Shown in pieces: positions 17,605 to 26,850 of a DNA stretch of 64,000 bases. The DNA lies in contig JAWKTX010000003.1 in assembly GCA_041398825.1 (NCBI GenBank), positions 248,001 through 312,000 of the forward strand, in the 5' to 3' direction. The notes beneath the pieces were generated by a model that made no database searches, was not told where the DNA came from, and saw nothing but the letters and a program-made list of their open reading frames with translations. Each line of letters begins with the position of its first letter. Within the stretch, counting starts at the first letter, position 1. Source of the stretch: Planctomycetaceae bacterium (GTDB lineage Bacteria; Planctomycetota; Planctomycetia; Planctomycetales; Planctomycetaceae). Position numbers and translations under genes: made by a program.

Positions 17605-18924
17605 TTAATCCGAAATGGGCATAGAGATGCCTGTCCCCTGAATACACGAAAGGGTCGCGAGACGTGCATTTGCTGTGCGAAGTTTGCCTTCGGTGGTTCG
17701 GTGCGTGATGATCACCAGACGGGCGACTCCCTGATTGCCTTCGGTTTCGTCGGGGGTTTCATCCTGCCGAACGCTGCTGATACTGATACCACAGAGCCCG
17801 AGGACATCCGTGATATCTGCAAGAACGTGAGGACGATCAGCAACGACAAAACGCAGGTAGTATCGGCGACTGAATTCGTCGGGTGGATGAATCGGGACGG
17901 GGGTCTGATGTCGTGTTCGCAGGATCGACGCAAATGTCAGCGGAGCTCGCCCCGTGGCGTAGTCAACGAGATCTGCGACGACGGCGGATGCCGTTGGCAT
18001 CTGTCCAGCCCCGGCTCCCGACAGTCGCAGCGTCCCAAGGGCATCACCTTCGAGCGCGATAATGTTATCCGCCCCACCGGTTTGCGCGACCGCACGTTCA
18101 GCGCGGACGAGCGTCGGTTGAACCGAAACCTGAAGCCGGTCCTGAACCATCCGTGAAATTGCCAGTAACTTGACTTTGTATCCCAGTTCGAGGGCAACCT
18201 GCAGATCGAGCAATTCGACCTGACGAATCCCCTGGACGATGATCTGGTCGAGTGCGACTCGAGTACCAAACGCCAGCTGCGTCAGGATGGCAAGTTTCTG
18301 GGCGGCATCGATCCCATCAACGTCCATCGCAGGATCTGCTTCTGCGTAACCCAGTGCCTGGGCTTCGGCAAGAACATCCTCATACGTCAGCCTGCAGTCG
18401 AGCATCCGGGACAGGATGAAATTACTGGTACCATTCAGAATGGCCTCGATCGAACGAATTTGGTTGGCCGTCAGGCATTGTGTGACGGCGGCGATCACGG
18501 GGATGCCGCCAGCTACCGCGGCTTCGAATGAGATGCAGCAGCCATTCTCTTCGGCGAGCGAAAACAGTTCCTCACCATGGGCGTGCAGAAGCGCTTTGTT
18601 TGCGGTGATAACGTCTTTGCCGGACTGCAGAATCTGAGTCATGTACTGCAGTGCCGGGTTGATGCCGCCCATCACCTGAATGACAACATCAATGGCCGGA
18701 TCACCGATCACGCTGTTGATGTCGTCTGTGACCAAAGAGGGATCAATGTCGACACTGCGAGGGCGCGTTTTGTCCCGCACGACGACTCGGCGCAGGTTCA
18801 GGCGGCGACCGGCGCGGGCCGCCAGCTGATCGGCGTTTGCCTGAAGGATCCGAATGACTCCAGAACCGACAGTGCCACATCCGACAATTGCAACATTCAG
18901 ATCAGTTTCAAAATCGCCGTTCAT
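17605..18924 (-). CDS. hom: Homoserine dehydrogenase
   Basis: Reduces aspartate semialdehyde to homoserine for threonine, methionine and isoleucine synthesis. The NAD(P)-binding fold starts at residue 9 with NVAIVGCGTVGSGVIRIL. The catalytic-region segments are VITANKALLHAHGEEL, SFEAAVAGGIPVIAAV and ILNGTSNFILSRML, followed by EAQALGYAEADPAMDVDGID, all diagnostic. The C-terminal 90 residues (YYLRFVVADRPHVLADIT onward) are an ACT domain, the usual site of threonine feedback. 439 residues is the normal monofunctional length. It is divergent from mqnA. Confidence 0.96.
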   Translation of the reverse strand: MNGDFETDLNVAIVGCGTVGSGVIRILQANADQLAARAGRRLNLRRVVVRDKTRPRSVDIDPSLVTDDINSVIGDPAIDVVIQVMGGINPALQYMTQILQSGKDVITANKALLHAHGEELFSLAEENGCCISFEAAVAGGIPVIAAVTQCLTANQIRSIEAILNGTSNFILSRMLDCRLTYEDVLAEAQALGYAEADPAMDVDGIDAAQKLAILTQLAFGTRVALDQIIVQGIRQVELLDLQVALELGYKVKLLAISRMVQDRLQVSVQPTLVRAERAVAQTGGADNIIALEGDALGTLRLSGAGAGQMPTASAVVADLVDYATGRAPLTFASILRTRHQTPVPIHPPDEFSRRYYLRFVVADRPHVLADITDVLGLCGISISSVRQDETPDETEGNQGVARLVIITHRTTEGKLRTANARLATLSCIQGTGISMPISD

Positions 18925-19200
18925 ACGCGTTATTCAGACTTCTTGACAGATTGGGTTAACTGGCGACATCCTCAGCGGGGAGGAAACTGTAGACGGGATC
19001 GCTCCAGGGGGGAATGCTGGATGGCATCTCTCCCGCTTGACGCCGGAGTGGTCTCACATCCCATAATTCATCGGCATCCGGGTTCGGACCGCTGTTGAGA
19101 CCACGGGGTGTGGCCCTATACTGCGACGTTTGTTGCTCTTCACTGCCTCCGGGATGTTTCTGTAATGTTTCCGGGGCAACAGGATGCCGGATTATTAATC

Positions 19201-20019
19201 ATGTCCTCCGCAACCCTGACAACCATGCAAATTGGAGCGGTTAGTTACCTGAACTCTCGTCCACTGGTCGAGGGCCTCGATCAACTTCTGCCGACGGCAG
19301 ATTTGGTCCTGGATTACCCCAGCCGACTCGCGGACGCACTGGCCGCGGACCAATTGGATGTTGCGCTGATTCCATCGGTCGAGTACTTCAGACGCCCCGG
19401 GTATGAGATTGTGTCGAATGCCTGCGTCGCTGCACGCGGCGAGGTGATGAGCGTCAAGTTGTACTGCCGCACGCACCCTGGCAGGATCAAGACCCTGGCT
19501 CTGGACGAGGGTTCTCGAACGAGCGCGGCTCTGTCGAAAGTGATCCTGGCCGAGAAATACGGTGTGATTCCAAAGACAGAGCCACTTCGAATGGACTTCA
19601 GCACCCGGCAGTCCTCTGCGGATGCCGTTCTGTTGATCGGAGATCGGGCGATGATTGCTCCCGATGAATCGTTCGAAGAAGTAATCGACCTTGGTGCGTT
19701 CTGGTATGACTGGACAGGACTGCCTTTCGTATTTGCCATGTGGGTTGCCCGCCGCAATGCTCAAACCGAAGGTGTCGATGCCGCCCTTTGTCAGGCTCGA
19801 GACCTCGGGCTGAAAGCCATCCACCGAATCGGACGCAATGCGGCGGCGGATCTTGGCATCACGGAAGAAACAGCAATCCACTACCTCACGAAGAATCTGC
19901 ATTACCACCTGACCAGCGCAGAACGCAATGGCTTGCGTTTGTTTTGCGATCTGGCCTCTCAACATAACCTGGTGAACCCGAATGTTGACATCGTCTTCCG
20001 AGATTTCGTGCCTGCTTGA
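19201..20019 (+). CDS. mqnA: Chorismate dehydratase of the futalosine menaquinone pathway
   Basis: Converts chorismate to 3-enolpyruvylbenzoate, the first step of the futalosine route to menaquinone. The N-terminal motif IGAVSYLNSRPLVEGL, the DVALIPSVEYFR segment and the FVFAMWVAR segment are typical of the MqnA periplasmic-binding-protein-like fold. I chose ATG 19201 (MSSATLTTMQIG). The frame stays open to 19108 but that extension is not family-like, and ATG 19228 is also possible. The product of 272 residues has the usual length. Its end overlaps the next gene by 38 bases, which points to translational coupling. Confidence 0.92.
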   Translation: MSSATLTTMQIGAVSYLNSRPLVEGLDQLLPTADLVLDYPSRLADALAADQLDVALIPSVEYFRRPGYEIVSNACVAARGEVMSVKLYCRTHPGRIKTLALDEGSRTSAALSKVILAEKYGVIPKTEPLRMDFSTRQSSADAVLLIGDRAMIAPDESFEEVIDLGAFWYDWTGLPFVFAMWVARRNAQTEGVDAALCQARDLGLKAIHRIGRNAAADLGITEETAIHYLTKNLHYHLTSAERNGLRLFCDLASQHNLVNPNVDIVFRDFVPA

Positions 20020-21118
20020 GAAAGCGGTTTCCGGTGAACGTCTGACTCGCGCCGACGGACTGGCTCTGCTGAAGTCACACGACCTTGCAGCCATCGGAGC
20101 TGCTGCAGACGCGGTAACGCGCCGACTGCACCCGGAACCTTTCCGCACGTACAACATTGATCGCAATATCAATTACACCAATGCCTGCACAGCTGTTTGC
20201 GATTTCTGCGCGTTCTATCGTCCGCCCGATCATCCGGAAGTTTATGTCCTGCCTGTGGAGACACTCCTTCAGAAAATCCAGGAGACCGTTGATCTCGGCG
20301 GTGATCAGATTCTGCTTCAGGGCGGACTCCATCCCAAACTGCCGCTCGAATGGTACGAAGAGACCCTTTCGACTCTGAAGAAGCATTTTCCGGCAGTGAA
20401 TATCCACGGCTTCAGTCCGCCGGAGATCTTCCACTTTACGAAAATCAGCAAGCTGCCACTGAAGACGGTTTTGGAACGGTTGCGAGCTGCGGGTCTGGGA
20501 AGCATTCCGGGCGGTGGAGGAGAGATTCTGGTGGACCGAGTCCGAAAGGAGATTACACGCGGCAAGGTTCTCTCGGATGACTGGCTGAATGTCATGCGAG
20601 TCTGGCATCAGCTTGGCGGAAAGTCCACGGGTACGATGATGTTCGGTCACGTCGAAACCCTCGAAGAACGAATCGAACACCTGGATCGCATTCGGGAACT
20701 TCAGGATGAAACAGGTGGATTCACGGCGTTCATCTGCTGGACATTCCAGCGCGATAACACAGCGATGGATCATCTGGCCCCTGCGGGTGCGTTCGAGTAT
20801 CTGAAGACGCAGGCTGTCAGTCGATTGTACCTGGACAACATCAACAACATTCAGTCGTCCTGGGTGACCCAGGGTGAAAAAGTGGGGCAGCTGGCGTTGT
20901 TGTTTGGAGCCAATGACATGGGCAGCCTGATGATTGAAGAAAACGTGGTATCTCAGGCTGGCACCGTTCACCATCTGACGGTGGACAAGATTCGGCGTTG
21001 CATTCAGAACGTCGGTTACATCCCGCGGCAGCGGAATGTGTTTTACGAATATATCGATCAGCCGGATCAGGTGCGTCCGGAACCGTCGAAGCCGATTCTT
21101 CCGGTTCTGCAGTCGTAA
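19982..21118 (+). CDS. mqnC: Cyclic dehypoxanthinyl futalosine synthase (radical SAM)
   Basis: A radical SAM enzyme that cyclises dehypoxanthine futalosine in menaquinone synthesis. The [4Fe-4S] motif is NACTAVCDFCAFYR, Cys69-x3-Cys73-x2-Cys76. The preceding RNINYTN is typical of MqnC, while MqnE usually has RHINPTN-like sequence. Other conserved segments are ILLQGGLHPKLPLEWYE, IPGGGGEILVDRVR, GKSTGTMMFGHVET and LLFGANDMGSLMIEENVV. Length is 378 residues. The start overlaps the end of mqnA. The remaining pathway genes are not in the window. Confidence 0.93.
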   Translation: MLTSSSEISCLLEKAVSGERLTRADGLALLKSHDLAAIGAAADAVTRRLHPEPFRTYNIDRNINYTNACTAVCDFCAFYRPPDHPEVYVLPVETLLQKIQETVDLGGDQILLQGGLHPKLPLEWYEETLSTLKKHFPAVNIHGFSPPEIFHFTKISKLPLKTVLERLRAAGLGSIPGGGGEILVDRVRKEITRGKVLSDDWLNVMRVWHQLGGKSTGTMMFGHVETLEERIEHLDRIRELQDETGGFTAFICWTFQRDNTAMDHLAPAGAFEYLKTQAVSRLYLDNINNIQSSWVTQGEKVGQLALLFGANDMGSLMIEENVVSQAGTVHHLTVDKIRRCIQNVGYIPRQRNVFYEYIDQPDQVRPEPSKPILPVLQS

Positions 21119-21261
21119 TCATTTGCTCAGCTCGCTGCTGTTTCGCGCGATCCAATCTGTGTGTGGTAGATTTGCCACAGTCATCTGCGCTCATGTTGCG
21201 CGATGGTGCTGGAAGACATCAGATTTGACGCCGGGACAAATTCAACAGGCAGCGAATACGC

Positions 21262-22047
21262 ATGATTCGAGTTCAGGGGCTGATCAAAGAATTCGACGAC
21301 GCGAGGCACGGAGTGTTTCGTGCTGTCGACAATGTGTCTTTCGAGGTCAAGCCGGGCGAGATTTACGGGCTTCTCGGGCCCAACGGGGCTGGCAAAACAA
21401 CTTGTCTTCGAATTCTCAGCACCGTGCTTCGCCCGACTCGCGGCACCGTTGAGATCGACGGACTGAACGTGATTCGCGATCCGGAAGGAGTGCGAACACG
21501 CATCGGTTTTATGTCGTGCAATACAGGAATCTATGATCGAATGACGGCCTGGGAAATGGTCGAATACTACGGTCGGCTGTATGGAATTCCGGAAGAAAGG
21601 CTGCAGCTCCGTTTGAAGGAGATCTTTGATATTCTGCAGATGAACGATATTCGCGATCGACTTGGAGGCAAGATGTCGACAGGTATGAAACAGAAGGTTT
21701 CGATTGCACGAACGATCGTTCATGACCCCCCCGTCATTATCTTCGACGAGCCCACATCAGGGCTTGATGTCCTTGTCGCACGAGCAGTACTTCAGGCCGT
21801 CGCTTCCCTTCGGGATCAGGGCAAGTGCATTATTTTTTCGACCCACATCATGAGGGAGGTCGAGAAGCTCTGCGATCGAATTTCGATCATTCACCGCGGT
21901 CGCATTCTGGCAGAAGGCACGTTGCCGGAACTTGCCGACGAGTATAGCCAGCCGGATGTTGAGGAACTGTTCTTCGATCTGATTCAGCGGCGAGAAGAAG
22001 AATTCGAATCCGCAGTGTCGAGCCCGGGCAGTGCCAAACAACTTTGA
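21262..22047 (+). CDS. ABC transporter ATP-binding protein, NatA-like
   Basis: 261-residue ATPase. Walker A is GPNGAGKT at residues 39-46, the signature is GGKMSTGMKQKVSIA, Walker B is VIIFDEPTSGLD, and the switch histidine is in IIFSTHIMREVEKL. Sequence style (RGTVEIDGLNV, IGFMSCNTGIYDRMTAWEMV) fits the NatA/CcmA group that pairs with ABC-2 permeases, and such a permease begins 30 bases downstream. Probably an exporter; the substrate is unknown. Confidence 0.92.
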   Translation: MIRVQGLIKEFDDARHGVFRAVDNVSFEVKPGEIYGLLGPNGAGKTTCLRILSTVLRPTRGTVEIDGLNVIRDPEGVRTRIGFMSCNTGIYDRMTAWEMVEYYGRLYGIPEERLQLRLKEIFDILQMNDIRDRLGGKMSTGMKQKVSIARTIVHDPPVIIFDEPTSGLDVLVARAVLQAVASLRDQGKCIIFSTHIMREVEKLCDRISIIHRGRILAEGTLPELADEYSQPDVEELFFDLIQRREEEFESAVSSPGSAKQL

Positions 22048-22077
22048 AGACGATTCGTCTGTCGAATGGACTGAAGA

Positions 22078-24519
22078 ATGAGCTGGAAAAACATCCGATT
22101 GATATTCATGCGTGAAGTCCGCGACCAGTTGCGCGACCGACGCACATTGTTCATGATCACCATTCTGCCGGTGATGTTGTATCCGATGCTCGGACTGGGC
22201 ATTGTGGAGATGATGCTGACATTCAGCGAGCAACGCCGAAATGTCGTAATCCTGAATACGGACCAGCTTCCGGCTGATCCTGCTTTGCTCGCTCAGAATG
22301 GTATCGCTGAAACCTGGTTTGCAAATTCTGATGATGCGTCCAAACTGCGAATTGTGACGGATCTGAAGTCAAACAGTGCATTGCCCGGCGATACAGACGA
22401 AAATAAACCCGACATTCGTCAGGACGGACAGGCTGCCAGTCGGAAGCCGGCTGTTCGCGGACTGACTGATGAACAACTGCTGGAGGCCGGGCGTCGAATT
22501 CAACAGCAGGTTTACGCGCAGTACAAACTACTGCCCGATGGAGTTGAACGGACAGCGAATGACGTCGCGCCCGATCCACAGACACAGATTAATCAGCTGT
22601 TCGAAACCAGTGGGATACAGGTCCTGATTTGTATTCCCCCCGATTACTCTGAGTCGCTGAAGCGAATGCAGGACCATATTCAGGATCGTGGAAACGAAAA
22701 GACCGAATTCAGGGCTGCCCCGATTCTGATCGTAAAGAACAGCGCGGACGACAAATCTGTTGTCGCCGCTGGTCGAATCAAGGGAGCGCTGGATCGGTGG
22801 GAAGAAGCCATCCGAGCGCAGAGTTTTCAGGCGGCGGACTTACCAGCGGAGTTGCATCACCCGGCACGGCTGACCTGGATTGAAGTCGCTCGGGATGAAC
22901 AGGTTGCTGCCAGTGTCTGGAGTAAGATGTTTCCGGCGCTGCTTGTGATCATGGCATTGACAGGGGCTTTCTATCCGGCCATTGATCTTGGTGCTGGCGA
23001 AAAGGAACGGGGGACAATGGAAACCCTGTTAATTAGTCCCGCGCGGCGGGTCGAACTTGTGCTGGGAAAATTCGGCACGATTATGCTGTTCAGCATCTGC
23101 ACTGCGTTGCTGAATCTGGTCAGTATGGGGTTCACCGGCAAGAACATGGCGATGGCAATGGGCGGCGGGTTACCCGGTGCGATCAGCCTGGAGTTGCCAG
23201 GAGCGTCATCTCTGATCTGGCTCTTCATACTCCTGATACCGCTCGCCGCACTATTCAGCGCGCTTTGTCTGGCGCTGGCGACATTCGCCCGTTCGACCAA
23301 AGAGGGACAGTATTATCTGACCCCCCTGCTGATGGTCGTGATGGGCATGACGATGTTTTGCCTGTCCCCTGCCGTTGAAATGACGCCTTTGTACAGTGTG
23401 CTTCCGGTCGTCAATGTCGCATTGCTGCTCAAGGGACTGCTGCTGGAAACAGCGGCAAGCAATAATCTTGTGGTCTACGCGGTTCCTGTGTTGATCTCAA
23501 GCCTCGGCTACAGTCTGCTGGCACTTTGGTGGGCCATCGAGCTCTACAACAGCGAAGACGTTCTGTTTCGTGAAGCAGAAAAGTTTGATCTGCGCCACTG
23601 GTTTGCCCAGTTACTGCGCACAAAGGATTCTGTACCAGCATTTCCTGAAGCGGTGTTCTGTTTTGTCCTGATTCTGATGTTGCAGTTCGGTGCAATGTCG
23701 TGGCTTCAGCCAGACCTGAAATCGCCAGATGCCGGCCGAAATATGATGCGATTAATGGTGATCCAGCAGATGGTGATGATTGCCTGTCCGGCCGTTTTTA
23801 TGGGCGTTCTGCTAACAACAAGTCTTCGGGCAACTTTCCGACTGCGAATGCCGTCGCTGCAAGCCATGGCCACAGGTATCGGCCTGGCATGTGTCGCTCA
23901 TCCCCTGAGTGTTGAGCTGAGTCAGTTTCTTGTGGCTCACCAGGTGTTTCCTCCGTTGCCTGATGGAGCTGTCAAAGTCATGGGGTTGCTACGGGCGGGC
24001 GAACAACCGACATGGCTGCTGATTGTGGTATTCGCACTCACCCCTGCCATTTGCGAAGAACTCGCGTTTCGTGGATTCATTCTCAGCGGGTTGGCTCGTG
24101 GTGGTCGCCTTGCCATTGCAGTCGTGATCAGCAGCATGATGTTTGGAATCGTCCATATGATTCCACAGCAGGCATTTAATGCCGGATTGCTGGGACTGGT
24201 ATTGGGGATCCTGGCAATCTATAGCCGAAGCCTGTTCCCGGCGATTGCATTCCACCTTTGCAACAATGCCATCGCAACATTGCATGCCGGTGGTTTCGAA
24301 TGGATTCGAGCGGACGGCGTGTTTTTCACTCGCGACGTCGATCATTCTCTGCGATATGAGGCTCCCCTACTGATACTCTGCGGGGTCGCAGCCGCGTTGA
24401 TGATCATTCACATGGTCAGGGAAATCATGCTGGAACAGGATCTGAAACGTCGGGGAATCATCCCTTCGTACCATGATTCCAGTGAGGCCTCGACGCCAGT
24501 AGCTTGTACCGAATCTTAA
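22078..24519 (+). CDS. ABC-2 (NatB-like) permease fused to a CPBP intramembrane protease
   Basis: 813 residues. Residues 1-510 are an ABC-2 permease: an N-terminal membrane helix (LFMITILPVMLYPMLGLGIV), a long soluble insert with the ERGTMETLLISPARRVELVL signature of the NatB type after it, and a membrane block to about residue 480. From about residue 530 a second membrane block ends in the CAAX/CPBP protease motif CEELAFRGF (Glu660, Glu661, Arg665), followed by GIVHMIPQQAFN and AIAFHLCNNAIA, which supply the remaining conserved His and Asn residues. The partner ATPase is the gene 30 bases upstream. The fusion suggests transport and membrane proteolysis act on the same substrate; that is inference. 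Confidence 0.87.
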   Translation: MSWKNIRLIFMREVRDQLRDRRTLFMITILPVMLYPMLGLGIVEMMLTFSEQRRNVVILNTDQLPADPALLAQNGIAETWFANSDDASKLRIVTDLKSNSALPGDTDENKPDIRQDGQAASRKPAVRGLTDEQLLEAGRRIQQQVYAQYKLLPDGVERTANDVAPDPQTQINQLFETSGIQVLICIPPDYSESLKRMQDHIQDRGNEKTEFRAAPILIVKNSADDKSVVAAGRIKGALDRWEEAIRAQSFQAADLPAELHHPARLTWIEVARDEQVAASVWSKMFPALLVIMALTGAFYPAIDLGAGEKERGTMETLLISPARRVELVLGKFGTIMLFSICTALLNLVSMGFTGKNMAMAMGGGLPGAISLELPGASSLIWLFILLIPLAALFSALCLALATFARSTKEGQYYLTPLLMVVMGMTMFCLSPAVEMTPLYSVLPVVNVALLLKGLLLETAASNNLVVYAVPVLISSLGYSLLALWWAIELYNSEDVLFREAEKFDLRHWFAQLLRTKDSVPAFPEAVFCFVLILMLQFGAMSWLQPDLKSPDAGRNMMRLMVIQQMVMIACPAVFMGVLLTTSLRATFRLRMPSLQAMATGIGLACVAHPLSVELSQFLVAHQVFPPLPDGAVKVMGLLRAGEQPTWLLIVVFALTPAICEELAFRGFILSGLARGGRLAIAVVISSMMFGIVHMIPQQAFNAGLLGLVLGILAIYSRSLFPAIAFHLCNNAIATLHAGGFEWIRADGVFFTRDVDHSLRYEAPLLILCGVAAALMIIHMVREIMLEQDLKRRGIIPSYHDSSEASTPVACTES

Positions 24520-24686
24520 ACTGCGATGAAGGCTTGGCAGAAGCGATTGCTCCGATCGACTTCTCACTACGCGGTGGCACTGAAAGCCTCGGTGTCAGGT
24601 CGTCGCAGGCTGATGTTGGTATTCGACTGAGAACCAGTTGTTCGCTGACGCTTCGGGTTGCCTTTCTTTCGTCCTTCGACGGACTG

Positions 24687-26213
24687 CTACGCCAGGAGGT
24701 CGTCGATCATTTCAGAGTCGCGTGTGATGTTGGTCAATCGCTTGTCCGCGCCCTGGTGGCGAAATGTCAGTCTCTTGTGATCGATACCAAACGCGCTTAG
24801 CAGCGTTGCCTGAAAATCGTTTACGTGCACAGGTGCGACGACGGGATTCCATCCAATGTCGTCGGTCTCACCGTGTACATATCCGCCACGAAATCCACCG
24901 CCGGCGGCGAAAATACTGAAGGCATTGGGATGATGATCACGCCCGGAAACATTGGCACTGTTGTGTCGGTTTTCGCCCAGGGGGGTTCGCCCAAATTCGC
25001 TGCCCCAGATGACGACTGTATCGTCCAGCAATCCGCGTTGCTTCAGATCCTGAATCAACGCACCGATCGGCTGGTCTACCATTCCCGCATTGTACGTGAG
25101 TTCCTGATCCAGCTTGGAATGATGGTCCCATGAAGCGAAAATGATGTTCACAAATCGCACACCACGTTCAACCATACGGCGAGCCAGCAGGCAATTTCGA
25201 GCAAACGAACCATAGTGCTCACCCGGTCCCACACGCCCGGATTTTTGCGAAGGATCTTTTCGATCAACGCCGTAGGCAGCCAGAGTCGCCTGCGTTTCAC
25301 CCGACAAATCGGTCAGCTCTGGTGCGGCCGACTGCATCCGAAATGACAGCTCATAATTTGCGATTCGACTCGCAATTTCGGGGTCGCGATACCTGTCCAG
25401 CTGGAGACCATTAATCGTTTGCAGCACATCCAGACCCTTGCGTTCCAGCGAAGGGGATAACCCGGGCGGCAATTCCAGATTCAGAATGGGCGGGCCCTGG
25501 TTACGCAGCAGTACTCCAGCATGAACAGAGGGAAGATAGCCACTGCTCCACAGGGTCGCGCCACCACTTGAACCTCGTCCCGCGGTCAGTACAACGTAGC
25601 TTGGCAGGTTCTGGTTCTCAGTGCCCAGACCGTAACTTAACCATGCACCCATGGAAGGCAGTCCGAACTGCGCTTGCCCACACTGCATCATCAGTTGCCC
25701 CGGATGATGGTTGAACTGATCGGTATGCATTGAATTGATCAGGCAAATGTCATCGGCACACTGCCCGATATTTGGCAGCAGGTCGGACATCCAGGTACCG
25801 CAGTCTCCATACTGACGAAATCGGCGAGGCGACCCGAGCAGTCTGGCGGTGTCCTTTTCGATAAAGGCAAATCTCACACCCTTCAGAAGCGATTCCGGGA
25901 GTTTCTGTCCGTTCAGTCGATTGAGCTCTGGCCGATAGTTAAACAGATCAAGTTGCGATGGAGCACCGGCCATGAAGATGAAGATGCAGTTGCGTGCTCG
26001 TCCTGCAACGTGAGAGAATTTTGTCGCAAGCGGTGGCGTCGGCGCGATGCCTGCATCCATTGCCATTGCACCTTCGGACTGAAGCAACGAGGCAAGCGCC
26101 AGACCCCCAAGCCCGCTGGCGGAAGAAGTCAGGAACTCACGACGAGATGCCTCGCGGCTTGTGAGTACGTCTCCGATTTGGATGATCGGGCCAGACATTG
26201 AATTCCCCTTCAT
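24687..26213 (-). CDS. DUF1501 protein with Tat signal
   Basis: 508 residues. A twin-arginine signal (SRREFLTSSASGLGGLAL) lies at residues 18-40, so the protein is folded before export. The body has DUF1501 marks: IFIFMAGAPSQLDLFNY, DDICLINSMHTDQFNH, GRDHHPNAFSIFAAGGGFRG and VWGSEFGRTPLGE, a sulfatase/alkaline-phosphatase-like metal site. In planctomycetes such genes usually sit next to a DUF1549/DUF1553 cytochrome gene; none is adjacent here. Substrate unknown. It is convergent with the exporter operon and lies 15 bases downstream of miaE. Confidence 0.9.
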   Translation of the reverse strand: MKGNSMSGPIIQIGDVLTSREASRREFLTSSASGLGGLALASLLQSEGAMAMDAGIAPTPPLATKFSHVAGRARNCIFIFMAGAPSQLDLFNYRPELNRLNGQKLPESLLKGVRFAFIEKDTARLLGSPRRFRQYGDCGTWMSDLLPNIGQCADDICLINSMHTDQFNHHPGQLMMQCGQAQFGLPSMGAWLSYGLGTENQNLPSYVVLTAGRGSSGGATLWSSGYLPSVHAGVLLRNQGPPILNLELPPGLSPSLERKGLDVLQTINGLQLDRYRDPEIASRIANYELSFRMQSAAPELTDLSGETQATLAAYGVDRKDPSQKSGRVGPGEHYGSFARNCLLARRMVERGVRFVNIIFASWDHHSKLDQELTYNAGMVDQPIGALIQDLKQRGLLDDTVVIWGSEFGRTPLGENRHNSANVSGRDHHPNAFSIFAAGGGFRGGYVHGETDDIGWNPVVAPVHVNDFQATLLSAFGIDHKRLTFRHQGADKRLTNITRDSEMIDDLLA

Positions 26214-26228
26214 GGCTGTCCGTGCTGC

Positions 26229-26804
26229 TTAACTATGCACTCGAGGAAGCGGACAACCTTCCTCGATAATCGCCGCTTCGATTTGAGCCAATTCGGCGAG
26301 TCGTTGTTCCACATCACTTTCACTGACGAAATTCTTTGCCAGACGCACATAGGTGGAATGGTGTCGGGCTTCGGATTCGTAAAGACTGCCGTAGAACGCT
26401 GCCAGTTCGTCATCTTTCAGATGATCACGCAACAAGACAAAGCGTTCGCAGCTGCGAGCCTCAATAAGGCTTGCAATGAGCAATCGATCGACGGCCCGCC
26501 CGGGTTCCTGCTTTCGAACGTGTTCTTTCAAGCGGCGTCCGTAAGTGCCAGGCTTCAGGCCGCGAAAACGAATTCCCCTCCGTTTTAACAGTTCCCGCAC
26601 CTGTTTGAAGTGGTCCAGTTCCTCAAGCACAATTTCCGACATCTCATCGCACAGATCATCGTGTGCCACGTAATCGAACATCAGGTCCATCGCTGTTGAC
26701 GCAGCCTTCTGTTCGCAATGCGCGTGGTCGATCAGGATCTCGGGAAGATCAGAGTCGACTTGAGTTAACCATCGTTCGCTTGTGTTGGATTTGAGGTGCA
26801 GCAT
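26229..26804 (-). CDS. miaE: tRNA-(ms2io6A37) hydroxylase
   Basis: A di-iron enzyme that hydroxylates the isopentenyl group of ms2i6A at position 37 of tRNAs reading UNN codons, an oxygen-dependent step. I start it at ATG 26804 (MLHLKSNTSERW), the standard family N-terminus. An upstream ATG at 26840 would add 12 untypical residues. The four-helix ferritin-like core shows the iron ligands in HAHCEQKAASTAMDLM, EIVLEELDHFKQV, LLIASLIEARSCERF and YESEARHHSTYVRLA. 191 residues is normal. The MiaA/MiaB partners are not in the window. It lies between two DUF1501 genes on the same strand. Confidence 0.92.
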   Translation of the reverse strand: MLHLKSNTSERWLTQVDSDLPEILIDHAHCEQKAASTAMDLMFDYVAHDDLCDEMSEIVLEELDHFKQVRELLKRRGIRFRGLKPGTYGRRLKEHVRKQEPGRAVDRLLIASLIEARSCERFVLLRDHLKDDELAAFYGSLYESEARHHSTYVRLAKNFVSESDVEQRLAELAQIEAAIIEEGCPLPRVHS

Positions 26805-26850
26805 TTCGAAATGATAGGCAGGAGAACAGTGGGCTCGCAAACATGGTCAC

